From Heliobacterium chlorum (GTDB lineage: Bacteria; Bacillota; Desulfitobacteriia; Heliobacteriales; Heliobacteriaceae), in the NCBI RefSeq assembly GCF_014502795.1, contig NZ_JACVHF010000008.1, forward strand, positions 62,001 through 126,000: 64,000 nt of DNA, read 5' to 3'. This document shows positions 25,117 through 34,400 of this stretch, one piece after another. The notes below the pieces were generated by a model that saw only the letters and a list, made by a program, of their open reading frames with translations, ran no database searches and was not told the DNA's origin. Every line of letters begins with the position of its first letter. The first letter of the stretch is position 1. The position numbers and the translations under genes are program-made.

Positions 25117-26451
25117 TTATTTTCCGGAACTCTGCGTCGGCGAAAATTGTGTCCACTGCATCGGAGCCGATTCAGGCAGGTTGGACAAGCTTGGAGCTCC
25201 GCTATGGGTTGGGAAGGTCGGACTGTCCGAATAAGCAGCGATACCATGCTCGGCCAGATCCATGCCGTCTAATTCCTCTTCTACGGTGACACGAATTCCC
25301 ACGGTCGCTTTGAGAGCAGAAAAGACAATGTAAGTGGCGATGAAGGCAAACAACGATACGCTGAGAACACCAAGAGCTTGTGTCCCGAGAAGTCCCCAGC
25401 CGCCGCCGTTGAGTAATCCTTTTTCGGAGTGGAAAAAGCCGACTGCCAGCACACCGAAGGTTCCACAGAACCCGTGAACAGCGACTGCACCGACCGGATC
25501 ATCAGCACGCAGATGATCAACCCAGCCAACCGCTTCCACAACGAGCACACCGGCGATAGCTCCGATGATGACGGCAGAGACGGGACTCACGCTGGCACAG
25601 CCAGCGGTGATCGCCACCAGACCAGCCAGGCAGCCGTTGATGACCATACTCGGATCCGGTTTTCCCCACTTGAGGGTCGTATAAATGGCGCCGATGGTAC
25701 CGCCAGCTGCAGCGGCTAAGTTCGTCGTGACGGCGATTCGAGCGATATTCATATCGAGGCCGGACAAGGAACTGCCTGGGTTAAAACCAAACCAGCCAAA
25801 CCAGAGCATAAAAGCGCCCATGGCGGCCAAGGGAAGGTTGTGACCGGGGATTACATTGGGAGTTCCGTCCGCGTTAAATTTACCTGTTCGGGGTCCGAGA
25901 ACGATGATCGCAGCCAAAGAAGCCCATCCGCCAACAGCGTGGACGGCGGCGCTTCCGGCGAAGTCGACCATGCCCATCTTCGCCAGCCAGCCTTCAGGGT
26001 TCCAGACCCAGTGACCTGCCATGGGATAAATAATGGCTGTTGCTAGAAAACTAAAAACGATATAGGGTGCAAACTTCATCCGCTCCGCTACGGCGCCAGA
26101 GACGATCGTCGCTACGGCGACTGCAAAAGCGGCTTGGAAAAGCCAGTACGCATAAAGGGGAATTTTCAAACCCAAGTGGGCAGCTTCGCCCTGTAGGAAA
26201 AAGTCACTGATGCCGATGATACCGGCTTTGTCCAGTCCGTACATGACCCCGAAACCGACGGCCCAGTAGCCCAGCATGCCGACTGTGCAATCCATAAAGA
26301 CTTTCATGATGATATTAATGCTGTTTTTCGCCCGGATGAACCCTGCTTCCAGTGCTGCAAAACCGGCCTCCATAAAAAAGACGAGGGCCGCGGCCACTAG
26401 CACCCATACCGTATCGATGCCCATGGCCAGTTGATTCAATGACTGCTCCAT
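25117..26451 (-). CDS. amt: Ammonium transporter
   Basis: A 444-residue Amt/Mep/Rh channel with eleven expected helices. Typical segments are FFMEAGFAALEAGF near the N-terminus, GGWASLAA, LWFGWFGFNPGSSL and AVHGFCGTFGVLAVG, the last carrying a pore His. It conducts ammonium/ammonia across the membrane and is usually blocked by PII. The ATG at 26451 sits 7 bp behind GGAGG. An ANTAR regulator and a PII protein lie just upstream. Its leader holds a promoter and a terminator (see 26497-26609), so expression is probably set by antitermination. Confidence 0.96.
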   Translation of the reverse strand: MEQSLNQLAMGIDTVWVLVAAALVFFMEAGFAALEAGFIRAKNSINIIMKVFMDCTVGMLGYWAVGFGVMYGLDKAGIIGISDFFLQGEAAHLGLKIPLYAYWLFQAAFAVAVATIVSGAVAERMKFAPYIVFSFLATAIIYPMAGHWVWNPEGWLAKMGMVDFAGSAAVHAVGGWASLAAIIVLGPRTGKFNADGTPNVIPGHNLPLAAMGAFMLWFGWFGFNPGSSLSGLDMNIARIAVTTNLAAAAGGTIGAIYTTLKWGKPDPSMVINGCLAGLVAITAGCASVSPVSAVIIGAIAGVLVVEAVGWVDHLRADDPVGAVAVHGFCGTFGVLAVGFFHSEKGLLNGGGWGLLGTQALGVLSVSLFAFIATYIVFSALKATVGIRVTVEEELDGMDLAEHGIAAYSDSPTFPTHSGAPSLSNLPESAPMQWTQFSPTQSSGK

Positions 26452-26496
26452 CTTCATTCCTCCCTAAAACACTGTACCACTTTGATGAATCTGGGG

Positions 26497-26558
26497 CAAA
26501 AAACAAAAACACCCTCAGACCCGACCGACTGGCCGGATCTGAGGGCGTCTTTGCCCCT
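26497..26558 (-). promoter_or_regulatory. amt leader attenuator: hexaloop hairpin overlapping a terminator
   Basis: On the minus strand the leader first forms GGGGC-AAAGAC-GCCCU (26557-26542), a five-pair stem with a six-base loop that has A at position 1 and G at position 4, as in ANTAR-bound RNA hairpins. Its 3' arm (GCCCU) is also the 5' arm of a long terminator (ACGCCCTCAGA / TCTGAGGGTGT, then T-runs, 26548-26498). The two structures exclude each other. A second upstream hairpin, normally part of ANTAR sites, is not evident. Confidence 0.65.
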
Positions 26559-26580
26559 GTACCACTATACCTCTTCTGCC

Positions 26581-26609
26581 ATTATAGATATGATTGGGGA
26601 TTTTGACAA
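26581..26609 (-). promoter_or_regulatory. SigA promoter of amt
   Basis: Minus strand TTGTCA (26609-26604), 17 bp, TATAAT (26586-26581). It makes amt transcription independent of the ANTAR-PII pair and starts the attenuator leader. Confidence 0.75.
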
Positions 26610-26636
26610 CTGTTTTCTATGGATCAAGACAACTCT

Positions 26637-26975
26637 TTATAAAGCCTCCGGTCCCCGTTCGCCGGTCCGAATCCGCAGGGCATCTTCCATGGGGAACACA
26701 AATATTTTTCCGTCCCCTACTTGTCCGGTCCGTGCTGCTTCCGCGATACAGTTAAGAACCCTTTCCGCTTCTCCGTCAGACACGACCAATTCCAACTTAA
26801 CTTTTGCACGTAATGTAATCGGGTATTCACAGCCCCGATAGTGGCCCACTTCACCTTTTTGCTGTCCACAGCCCATCACCTGAGTCAAGGTCATACCCCG
26901 GATACCGATGGCCTCGAGTCGCTTTTTCACAAGGTCAAGACGTTCCGGACGAAAGATTGCTTCAATCTTTTTCAC
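26637..26975 (-). CDS. glnB: PII nitrogen regulatory protein
   Basis: A 112-residue PII protein that binds 2-oxoglutarate, ATP and ADP and controls Amt and other nitrogen proteins. The T-loop GHYRGCEYPI keeps Tyr51, the usual modification site, and the ATP-binding GDGKIFV segment is present. GQQKG precedes the T-loop as in GlnB/GlnK. It is placed between an ANTAR regulator (24 nt upstream) and amt (with an intervening promoter). Its location next to amt points to a GlnK-type role. Confidence 0.94.
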   Translation of the reverse strand: MKKIEAIFRPERLDLVKKRLEAIGIRGMTLTQVMGCGQQKGEVGHYRGCEYPITLRAKVKLELVVSDGEAERVLNCIAEAARTGQVGDGKIFVFPMEDALRIRTGERGPEAL

Positions 26976-26999
26976 TCTTTGTCACTCACTCTCTAGTTT

Positions 27000-27575
27000 C
27001 TAGACGTCGTAGGTAACGATGATGGCCTCTGCTACCGCTTTTACGCTCATGCGTTTGTTCATGGACTGTTTTTGCATGCGCCGAAAGGCTTCTTCTTCAT
27101 TGATTCCGAGGTTTCGCATCAACAGACCCTTGGCTTTTTCTACTACTTTACGGGTCTCAAGCGTGTTTTTCAGCTTCTTAATCTCTTTCTCCAGTTTCAC
27201 TACTTCCCGGTAGCGGCTGACTGCGAGGTCGATGACCGGCTGCAGTGCCGTTTCCTGGACCGGTTTGATCAAGTATGGAATCAGTGTGTCTGCTGTCCGG
27301 CTTCCATAACCGTCCCGGATTCCTCGTTCAAGTAGAAGTATGACCGGGCAGAGCCGCTCATCTTCGATTATATGGGCCACATGCTCCCCGTCTTTCATCG
27401 CCGATGACAGGGAGATAAATACCAGGTCGGGAGTCAGCCGTCGGATCATTTTCAGGGTTCCTAAGCCGTCATCAGCTTCACCGATGACAACTTGCCCCAA
27501 GGCGTGCAGCAGCTTCTTCAGTTCTGATCGTTGGAGTTCATCCGGTTCTCCGATAATGACGCGTAATCCATGCAT
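27000..27575 (-). CDS. ANTAR-domain antiterminator with a degenerate receiver domain
   Basis: A 191-residue protein: an N-terminal receiver fold (1-120), a coiled coil (about 128-145) and a C-terminal ANTAR RNA-binding domain (VEKAKGLLMRNLGINEEEAF, then VKAVAEAI). The site that should hold the phospho-acceptor Asp is Ser55 (DLVFISLSS), so normal phosphorylation is unlikely. ANTAR proteins stabilise RNA hairpins and prevent termination. Its neighbours (PII and amt with an attenuator leader) name a likely target. No cognate kinase is nearby. Confidence 0.9.
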   Translation of the reverse strand: MHGLRVIIGEPDELQRSELKKLLHALGQVVIGEADDGLGTLKMIRRLTPDLVFISLSSAMKDGEHVAHIIEDERLCPVILLLERGIRDGYGSRTADTLIPYLIKPVQETALQPVIDLAVSRYREVVKLEKEIKKLKNTLETRKVVEKAKGLLMRNLGINEEEAFRRMQKQSMNKRMSVKAVAEAIIVTYDV

Positions 27576-27626
27576 TACCTAGCCCCCACCTTTATCTACA
27601 CCGGAAAAAAATAACCGGATAGCATA

Positions 27627-27661
27627 ATTATATTGTAAACGAGCGCCAGGACAAGCGTCAA
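27627..27661 (-). promoter_or_regulatory. Promoter of the ANTAR-PII operon
   Basis: Two overlapping readings on the minus strand: TTGACG-18 bp-TACAAT and TTGTCC-16 bp-TATAAT. Both end about 55 bp before the ANTAR start codon. Confidence 0.55.
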
Positions 27662-27784
27662 AGGGTGGATTCCGTAAAAGAAACCCTTTCTCTTTTAATT
27701 TCTGTTCCCTGTTGCCTGAATGGTCAGATTTTAACAACTCGGCAGGAAACATGGCTTTACTGGCGAAAAACCTAGCGAAAAGAT

Positions 27785-28681
27785 GTGGTTGATAGATCAA
27801 TCTTTTTTGATCGGACAGACATGGAAGAGGTGGTCACTACGGAATCAACATTTTCTCCATCACTGATTCTCGTTCTCTCATTTTTCTTTGGGATCCTCGG
27901 CTCTTTGCTTGGCCTAGGGGGCGCGCTCTTTCTCACTCCAGTGCTGACCATTTTCATGGGGGTGCCTATCCATTATGCCATTGGAGCCGGTTTTATCTCC
28001 ATTATCGCCACATCAAGCGGATCGGCAGCAGCATATGTTCGAGACCGGATTACGAACATACGAGTCGGTATGTTTTTAGAGATCGCGACTACCGTAGGGG
28101 CGATCACCGGGGCTTATATTTCCGGTTTGATCAGTTCACAACTGCTTTTCATCGTCTTCTCAGCCATGATGTTTTTCTCCGCCTTCATGATGTTCCGTAA
28201 CCGAAATGTTGAATTCGTGGAAATGGCGGAGGAACATGCTTTAGCGAAAAGACTGGGACTGAGCGGAGAATATGTCGATAAAGCTCTCGGGCGAAACATT
28301 GTCTATAAGACCCAAAATCCGTTGCAAGGACTTGGGCTGATGTATGTAGCCGGAGTGTTGTCGGGCCTTCTCGGGATCGGCAACGGGGCCTTAAAAGTTC
28401 TGGCGATGGACCAAATCATGAAGATGCCTGTCAAAGTCTCCTCGGCGACAAGCAATTTTATGATGGGGGTTACAGCGGCGGCAAGTGCCGGCGTGTTTTT
28501 TGCCCGCGGCGATATCCATCCTGCCATCGCGGCTCCTGTCGCACTGGGGATGATGCTGGGCGCTACGACAGGGAGTCGAATCATGAATCGGCTGCGTGCG
28601 AAAACACTTCGCAAGATCTTTGTTCCGATCTTACTCCTTATCGCTGTCCAAATGCTGCTCAAAGGTCTGGAGGTCATGTGA
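27785..28681 (+). CDS. TSUP/TauE-SafE family permease
   Basis: A 298-residue polytopic protein with the two internally related halves of the TSUP family: GSLLGLGGALFLTPVLT in the first half and LSGLLGIGNGALKVLAM in the second. Family members move sulfite, sulfonates, thiosulfate or organic anions. GTG at 27785 is the longest start but has only a weak ribosome site; ATG at 27821 is possible. It is coupled to the DUF1634 gene that starts 1 bp after its stop. The substrate is not evident. Confidence 0.88.
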   Translation: MVDRSIFFDRTDMEEVVTTESTFSPSLILVLSFFFGILGSLLGLGGALFLTPVLTIFMGVPIHYAIGAGFISIIATSSGSAAAYVRDRITNIRVGMFLEIATTVGAITGAYISGLISSQLLFIVFSAMMFFSAFMMFRNRNVEFVEMAEEHALAKRLGLSGEYVDKALGRNIVYKTQNPLQGLGLMYVAGVLSGLLGIGNGALKVLAMDQIMKMPVKVSSATSNFMMGVTAAASAGVFFARGDIHPAIAAPVALGMMLGATTGSRIMNRLRAKTLRKIFVPILLLIAVQMLLKGLEVM

Positions 28682-28682
28682 G

Positions 28683-29042
28683 ATGGGCGTAGATGAAAAG
28701 GTCCCCCGTGATTTAGAACTGTTGATCAGCAATACATTGCGCTTCGGACTTACCGCTTGCGGGATCATCACCTTAGCTGGGCTTTTGCTTCTCAACGTAG
28801 CTCCCAGTGGAATCTCTCCTCAATTTCCGACAACCTTATTCGGAATCTGGCAAGCTTTATTATCGCTGCAGCCTTACGGCATCATCGATTTGGGGCTGAT
28901 CATACTCATCGTCACGCCTGTTTTTCGGGTGGCTACCTCTGTATTCGTGTTTCTGCGGGAACGGGATTATACATTCGTCGCGATTACACTTTTTGTACTC
29001 ACGATGTTATTCGTCAGCTTTGTATTAGGTAAAGCAGGATAG
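28683..29042 (+). CDS. DUF1634 membrane protein
   Basis: A 119-residue protein with three membrane helices (about 20-40, 62-87 and 98-115), including LRFGLTACGIITLAG and PVFRVATSVFVFLRERDYTF, the pattern of DUF1634. These proteins nearly always sit behind a TSUP permease and probably form a subunit of it. The ATG at 28683 has GGAGGT 8 bp upstream, inside the end of the permease gene; an upstream in-frame start at 28596 would lie within that gene. Confidence 0.85.
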   Translation: MGVDEKVPRDLELLISNTLRFGLTACGIITLAGLLLLNVAPSGISPQFPTTLFGIWQALLSLQPYGIIDLGLIILIVTPVFRVATSVFVFLRERDYTFVAITLFVLTMLFVSFVLGKAG

Positions 29043-29135
29043 CGCGAAAACCTTACAAGAAAGTCAACGATTATGGCCTTCGTTGTTACTCTTGAACCGC
29101 TGTATAAACCCTTATCGCATAAACCTATTTAAGTC

Positions 29136-29180
29136 AGCCTGCCCTGGTACATTCACCATAGGCAGGCTTTCTTTGTTTTA
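29136..29180 (+). terminator. Terminator behind the TSUP-DUF1634 pair
   Basis: AGCCTGCC / GGCAGGCT with a 17-nt loop, then TTCTTTGTTTT. Confidence 0.75.
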
Positions 29181-29321
29181 AAGGCCCTAGATTGGGGAAG
29201 CTGATGATGGATGATCGAAATTAAGCCTTATTGGTGTATTGTATACTTTTTTTCAAAGCAGGTAAACGAAGGGGAATCAGCAAACATATCTATCATTCAA
29301 TCTACACGTAGGAGATTCGTT

Positions 29322-30122
29322 ATGGACTATCTATTGCTCACACTCTCTGGTTTACTGGCTGGCAGCCTTGGGGCTCTGGTAGGAGTCGGCGGTGGGTTTA
29401 TCGTCGTCCCGGTCTTGCTTATCGGGTTCGACTATCCCCATACCTGGACCGTGGCCACATCCCTCTCCTTTATCTTCATCAATTCCCTGATCAGCGCTTA
29501 TAACTATTCACGGCAAAAACGTGTCGATTTTGCCACAGCCATTCCTTTTTCACTCAGTACAATCCCCGGCGCCGTGGCTGGTACTTATCTGGTCCCCTAT
29601 TTTTCCGGTGAGGCTTTTGACAAGGCTTTTGGAATTTTGCTCATCTCTGTGTCTCTGTTCATGTTGTTTCGCCCCCAAGGCCAATCGAAAGATCGAACTC
29701 CCCACTGGATGGGACGTAAAGTGAGTCGAAAGTTTACCGATAGTCACGGCGTAACCCATGAATACAGCTTAAGTCTCGGTTTTGGCATCTTGCTCAGTTT
29801 CTTTGTGGGGTTTCTCTCGAGCATCTTCGGTATCGGCGGCGGGATTATCCATGTACCGGCTATGACCATGCTGATGGGTTTTCCACCTCACATCGCCACA
29901 GCTACATCTATGTTTATACTTACCGTATCTTCTTTTGCTGGAATGTTGCCCCACCTTATCCACGGGGATGTACAACTAGGTGCTTCTGCCGCATTGGCCC
30001 TAGGCGCTGTCGGCGGTGCGCAGATCGGTACTCATTTAGCGCCGCGCTTAAAGGGCAGACGGTTGATGCAAGTTTTTGCCGTCATCATGTTTTTTGTCGC
30101 CTTAAAACTGTTATGGCACTAA
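29322..30122 (+). CDS. Second TSUP/TauE-SafE family permease
   Basis: A 266-residue TSUP protein with paired Gly-rich motifs GSLGALVGVGGGFIVVPVLL near the N-terminus and SSIFGIGGGIIHVPA in the second half. It resembles the 27785-28681 permease in fold but has more typical motifs and no DUF1634 partner. ATG at 29322 is placed behind AGGAGAT; the longer frame from 29211 is leader sequence. It runs as a single gene between terminators. The likely cargo is a sulfur-containing or organic anion. Confidence 0.88.
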   Translation: MDYLLLTLSGLLAGSLGALVGVGGGFIVVPVLLIGFDYPHTWTVATSLSFIFINSLISAYNYSRQKRVDFATAIPFSLSTIPGAVAGTYLVPYFSGEAFDKAFGILLISVSLFMLFRPQGQSKDRTPHWMGRKVSRKFTDSHGVTHEYSLSLGFGILLSFFVGFLSSIFGIGGGIIHVPAMTMLMGFPPHIATATSMFILTVSSFAGMLPHLIHGDVQLGASAALALGAVGGAQIGTHLAPRLKGRRLMQVFAVIMFFVALKLLWH

Positions 30123-30136
30123 TAAAAGGGATTTGA

Positions 30137-30178
30137 ACGAAAAAGAGGAAACCTGCGCGCGGTTCCTCTTTTTCATTC
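30137..30178. terminator. Bidirectional terminator between TSUP and pyk
   Basis: GAAAAAGAGGAAACC / GGTTCCTCTTTTTC with a 7-nt loop; T-runs on both strands. Confidence 0.85.
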
Positions 30179-30187
30179 ATTATTCAC

Positions 30188-31984
30188 TTACAACACTCTC
30201 GCCGCACCTTTGTAGATGAGCCCTCGTTCTGCATCAAGGGTTACGGTCATGTCATCATTCAAGACCTTTAAGGCTTCGTTGACCCCGACGATGACCGGAA
30301 GGTTGTAATTAAGGCCGACAATGGCACCGTGGGATGTGAGACCGCCTTCTACAGTGATAATACCACCGCATCGTTCAATCGCCTCGATATATTCCCGGTC
30401 AGTGCCTTGGGCCACGATGATATCGCCCGGCTTCACCTTAGCCAAGTCGGCCGTAGTTCGAATGATGCGAACAGTTCCGATAGAAGTCTTCTTGCCGATA
30501 CCTGCACCTCGAGCGATCACCGTGCCCGCTACATGTACCTTTAAAAGGTTGGTTGTACCTGATACGCCCACGGGCACGCCGGCCGTCAGAACGATAAGAT
30601 CGCCTGAGGTGATCCTTTTCTCTGCCAAGGCCTGATCGATAGCTTCACCCATCATCTCGTCAGTGCCTTCAACCATGCGAATTTTCATCGGTTCTACGCC
30701 CCAAACGACAGCCATTTGGCGCATCACAGTGTCTTCCGGCGTAGCCGCGATGATGGGACAATTGGGCCGGTACCGGGATACCATTCGGCCCGTCGAGCCG
30801 GATTTGGTCAAGGTGATAATAGCCTTGGCACCGAGATCGGAAGCGATCGAGCAGGTCGCATGGCTGATGGAATCGGTGATGGAGCCTAAGCCAGCCTTGC
30901 GATGCCGATCGAGTCCCTCCTCATGACGGAGCGCTTGTTCTGTACGCCTAGCGATACGTGCCATCATCTGTACCGCTTCAACAGGGTACTTTCCAGCAGC
31001 TGTCTCTCCGGAAAGCATGATCGCATCGGTACCGTCTAGGATGGCATTGGTCACGTCGGTCGCTTCGGCCCGGGTGGGACGAGGGTTTCGGATCATCGAA
31101 TCGAGCATCTGGGTCGCTGTAATGACAGGCTTGCCGACGATATTGCATTTTTCAATGATCATCTTCTGAACGAGCGGTACGTCTTCCGTGGGAATGGCAA
31201 CGCCTAAATCTCCCCGAGCGACCATAATCCCGTCGGACACCGCCAGGATTTCGTCGATATTATCTACGCCTTGATGATTCTCAATCTTGGCGATCAGTTG
31301 CATCGAAGCGCCCCGGTCTTCGAGGATTTTACGTATGCCTAAGACATCAGAGGCGTCCCGCACAAAGGAGATGGCTACAAAATCGATATTCTGCTTAATG
31401 CCAAATTCTAGGTCTTTTACTTCTTTTTCGCTGATGGCGGGCATGCGGAGCGCTACGCCGGGAACACTGACGCCTTTCCGGTTGCTCACATCGCCTCCGT
31501 TTTTGACAACGCACCGGATTTCATTGTTTTGTACGGATGTAACTTCCAATTCGATGTTTCCGTCGTCAATCAACACTCGGGCGCCCTTATGAATATCCTG
31601 CACCAATCCATGATAACTGACAGGCAACCGAGAGGCGGTGCCAGCCGTTCCATCGTCAGGGTATAGTATCACCTCGCTTCCCTCGACGAGGTTCACCTTT
31701 CCGCCCTCCACTTGACCTAAACGGATCTCCGGTCCTTTCGTATCGAGCAAAAGAGCGATCGGTTGTCCGGTCTGACGGGCTGCTTCTCGAACGACAGCGA
31801 GGCGGGATGCATGTTCTTCATAAGTGCCATGAGAAAAGTTGAGACGAGCCACCCGCATACCCGCCTCAATCATGGCGACCAATATGGATGGCTCGGAACT
31901 AGCCGGTCCAACGGTGCATACGATTTTTGTTCGTGGTGCCATGCTTTGGGGCTGAAGTTCTCCCTCAATCAGGGGATAGATCAT
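30188..31984 (-). CDS. pyk: Pyruvate kinase with C-terminal PEP-utiliser-like domain
   Basis: A 598-residue enzyme that makes pyruvate and ATP from PEP and ADP. The barrel domain has the pyruvate-kinase signature (IAKIENHQGVDNIDEIL, about 236-252) and the GDLGV and TATQMLDSM segments. Beyond residue 490 comes the extra swivelling domain found in Bacillus-type enzymes, with GGLTSHGAIVG. The ATG at 31984 follows AGGAGG by 6 bp, adding 14 residues before the usual KIVCTVGPASS start. It lies downstream of pfkA, a glycolytic pair. Confidence 0.96.
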   Translation of the reverse strand: MIYPLIEGELQPQSMAPRTKIVCTVGPASSEPSILVAMIEAGMRVARLNFSHGTYEEHASRLAVVREAARQTGQPIALLLDTKGPEIRLGQVEGGKVNLVEGSEVILYPDDGTAGTASRLPVSYHGLVQDIHKGARVLIDDGNIELEVTSVQNNEIRCVVKNGGDVSNRKGVSVPGVALRMPAISEKEVKDLEFGIKQNIDFVAISFVRDASDVLGIRKILEDRGASMQLIAKIENHQGVDNIDEILAVSDGIMVARGDLGVAIPTEDVPLVQKMIIEKCNIVGKPVITATQMLDSMIRNPRPTRAEATDVTNAILDGTDAIMLSGETAAGKYPVEAVQMMARIARRTEQALRHEEGLDRHRKAGLGSITDSISHATCSIASDLGAKAIITLTKSGSTGRMVSRYRPNCPIIAATPEDTVMRQMAVVWGVEPMKIRMVEGTDEMMGEAIDQALAEKRITSGDLIVLTAGVPVGVSGTTNLLKVHVAGTVIARGAGIGKKTSIGTVRIIRTTADLAKVKPGDIIVAQGTDREYIEAIERCGGIITVEGGLTSHGAIVGLNYNLPVIVGVNEALKVLNDDMTVTLDAERGLIYKGAARVL

Positions 31985-32109
31985 AAGGGACCTCCTGCTT
32001 GAAGCGCCAAAGGGCGCCTTTTTTCCTTGCTTTCATTTCTTCAGCCTTTTACAGGCTTCCTTCCTAATTTGTTTAAGTTCTCTTAAAAATCATTTGCATG
32101 ATACGGAAA

Positions 32110-32304
32110 TTACCTTTTGGGTCCTTCTCGTCGAGCGGGGCTTCGAGTGACGATAAGGTAGACGAACCATGCAGCGCCGCCGATTAGGAACAAGGAACCC
32201 CATTTTTGATGGTAGCCAAAGAGCAAGGCTCCTAGCAGTAAGAGTATCGTCGCCGCTCCAATCTGGCCGCCGCGTACTTTTGCCCAGTTTTGATCGGAAA
32301 ACAC
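32110..32304 (-). CDS. Small two-helix membrane protein
   Basis: A 64-residue protein with two membrane helices (about 15-31 and 36-53) and a basic C-terminus (SPARREGPKR). I do not recognise a family. The GTG start lies 7 bp behind GAGGTG. It is between pfkA (33 nt upstream) and pyk, in the same direction, so it is probably part of that transcript. Confidence 0.55.
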   Translation of the reverse strand: MFSDQNWAKVRGGQIGAATILLLLGALLFGYHQKWGSLFLIGGAAWFVYLIVTRSPARREGPKR

Positions 32305-32337
32305 GTCATCTCACCTCGACGGTAGTTTTCCCCCAGG

Positions 32338-33333
<996 letters not shown>

Positions 33334-33370
33334 TTAGGGTATCCGAAAGGATTCTATTCCACAAGGAAAA

Positions 33371-33410
33371 ATAAAAATCGCCACCTCTTCCAAAGAGAGA
33401 TGGCGATCCA
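33371..33410 (-). terminator. Terminator behind accDA
   Basis: On the minus strand ATCGCCATCTCTC pairs with GAGGTGGCGAT, followed by TTTTATTTTT. It separates accDA from pfkA. Confidence 0.8.
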
Positions 33411-33425
33411 GATCATCACATATTA

Positions 33426-34400
33426 TCAAAAGGCTTCTTGCGCTGTTTCGATGGTGTGCAGGCCTAGGTTGCGGTACTTTTCGTAGCGCTTCTGAACTAG
33501 TTCTTCCTTGGAAAGGGAGAGAAGTTGCTCCAGTTCGGCCGCAAAAGCGTCAGCTAGTTCTTTTGCGGTTCCAGCAGGGTTTCTATGGGCTCCGCCGGAA
33601 GGCTCAGGAACAATGCGGTCGATCAATTGCAATTCTTTCAGCCGTTCTGCCGTAATCCCCATAGCTGCTGCGGCTGTCGGCGCCAATCCGGCATCTTTGA
33701 AGAGGATCGATGCCGCCGATTCGGGAGATGCCACCGAGTAGACAGCATGTTCCATCATCATGACCCGGTCAGCCACACCGAGAGCCAAAGCGCCGCCGCT
33801 GCCGCCTTCACCGATAATGACAGAGATGATCGGTACAGGGAATCCAGCCATCTCGAAGAGGTTACGGGCGATAGCTTCCGCTTGGCCCCGTTCTTCGGCG
33901 CCAATTCCGCAGTAGGCGCCAGGTGTATCGATGAAGCAGAAGATAGGCCGGTTGAATTTGGCCGCCTGCCGCATGAGACGCAGTGCTTTGCGGTACCCTT
34001 CGGGGTGGGGCATGCCAAAGTTACGGTAGATATTTTCTTTGGTGTCTTTTCCTTTAACATGACCGATGACAGTGACCGGACGGCCTAGAAAACGGCCTAC
34101 CCCGCCAAGGATCGCCGGATCATCACCGTAGAGACGATCGCCTTTTAATTCGAAGAAGTCTTGAATCATGAGGCGTATGTACTCGACAGTGTTGGGTCGA
34201 TCAGGGTGACGAGCCAATTGGGCTTGCTGCCAAGGTGTCAGATCCCGGTAAATTTTCTGGCGAAGTTCTTCGGCCTTCATTTCCAGCGTGGCGATCTCAC
34301 TGCTGAAGTCAAGTCCCTTTTCCTGGGAGAAGGTGCGAAGCTCGTTGATTTTTGTTTCCAGTTCAAATAACGGTTTTTCGAATTCCAACGGCAGTGCCAT
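33426..34400 (-). CDS. accA: Acetyl-CoA carboxylase carboxyltransferase, alpha subunit
   Basis: A 324-residue alpha subunit. It begins with the helical domain ([20 protein letters not shown]) and has the crotonase-fold core with [12 protein letters not shown] and [16 protein letters not shown]. With AccD it transfers carboxyl from biotin to acetyl-CoA, the first step of fatty acid synthesis. Its start overlaps the accD stop (TAATG), so subunit output is coupled. The biotin carboxylase and carrier genes are not in the window. Confidence 0.97.
   Translation of the reverse strand: MALPLEFEKPLFELETKINELRTFSQEKGLDFSSEIATLEMKAEELRQKIYRDLTPWQQAQLARHPDRPNTVEYIRLMIQDFFELKGDRLYGDDPAILGGVGRFLGRPVTVIGHVKGKDTKENIYRNFGMPHPEGYRKALRLMRQAAKFNRPIFCFIDTPGAYCGIGAEERGQAEAIARNLFEMAGFPVPIISVIIGEGGSGGALALGVADRVMMMEHAVYSVASPESAASILFKDAGLAPTAAAAMGITAERLKELQLIDRIVPEPSGGAHRNPAGTAKELADAFAAELEQLLSLSKEELVQKRYEKYRNLGLHTIETAQEAF

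Noticed and set aside
29073-29132. 19-codon frame on the plus strand between the two TSUP genes
   Set aside because: No ribosome site and no helix or conserved pattern; it ends against a terminator.
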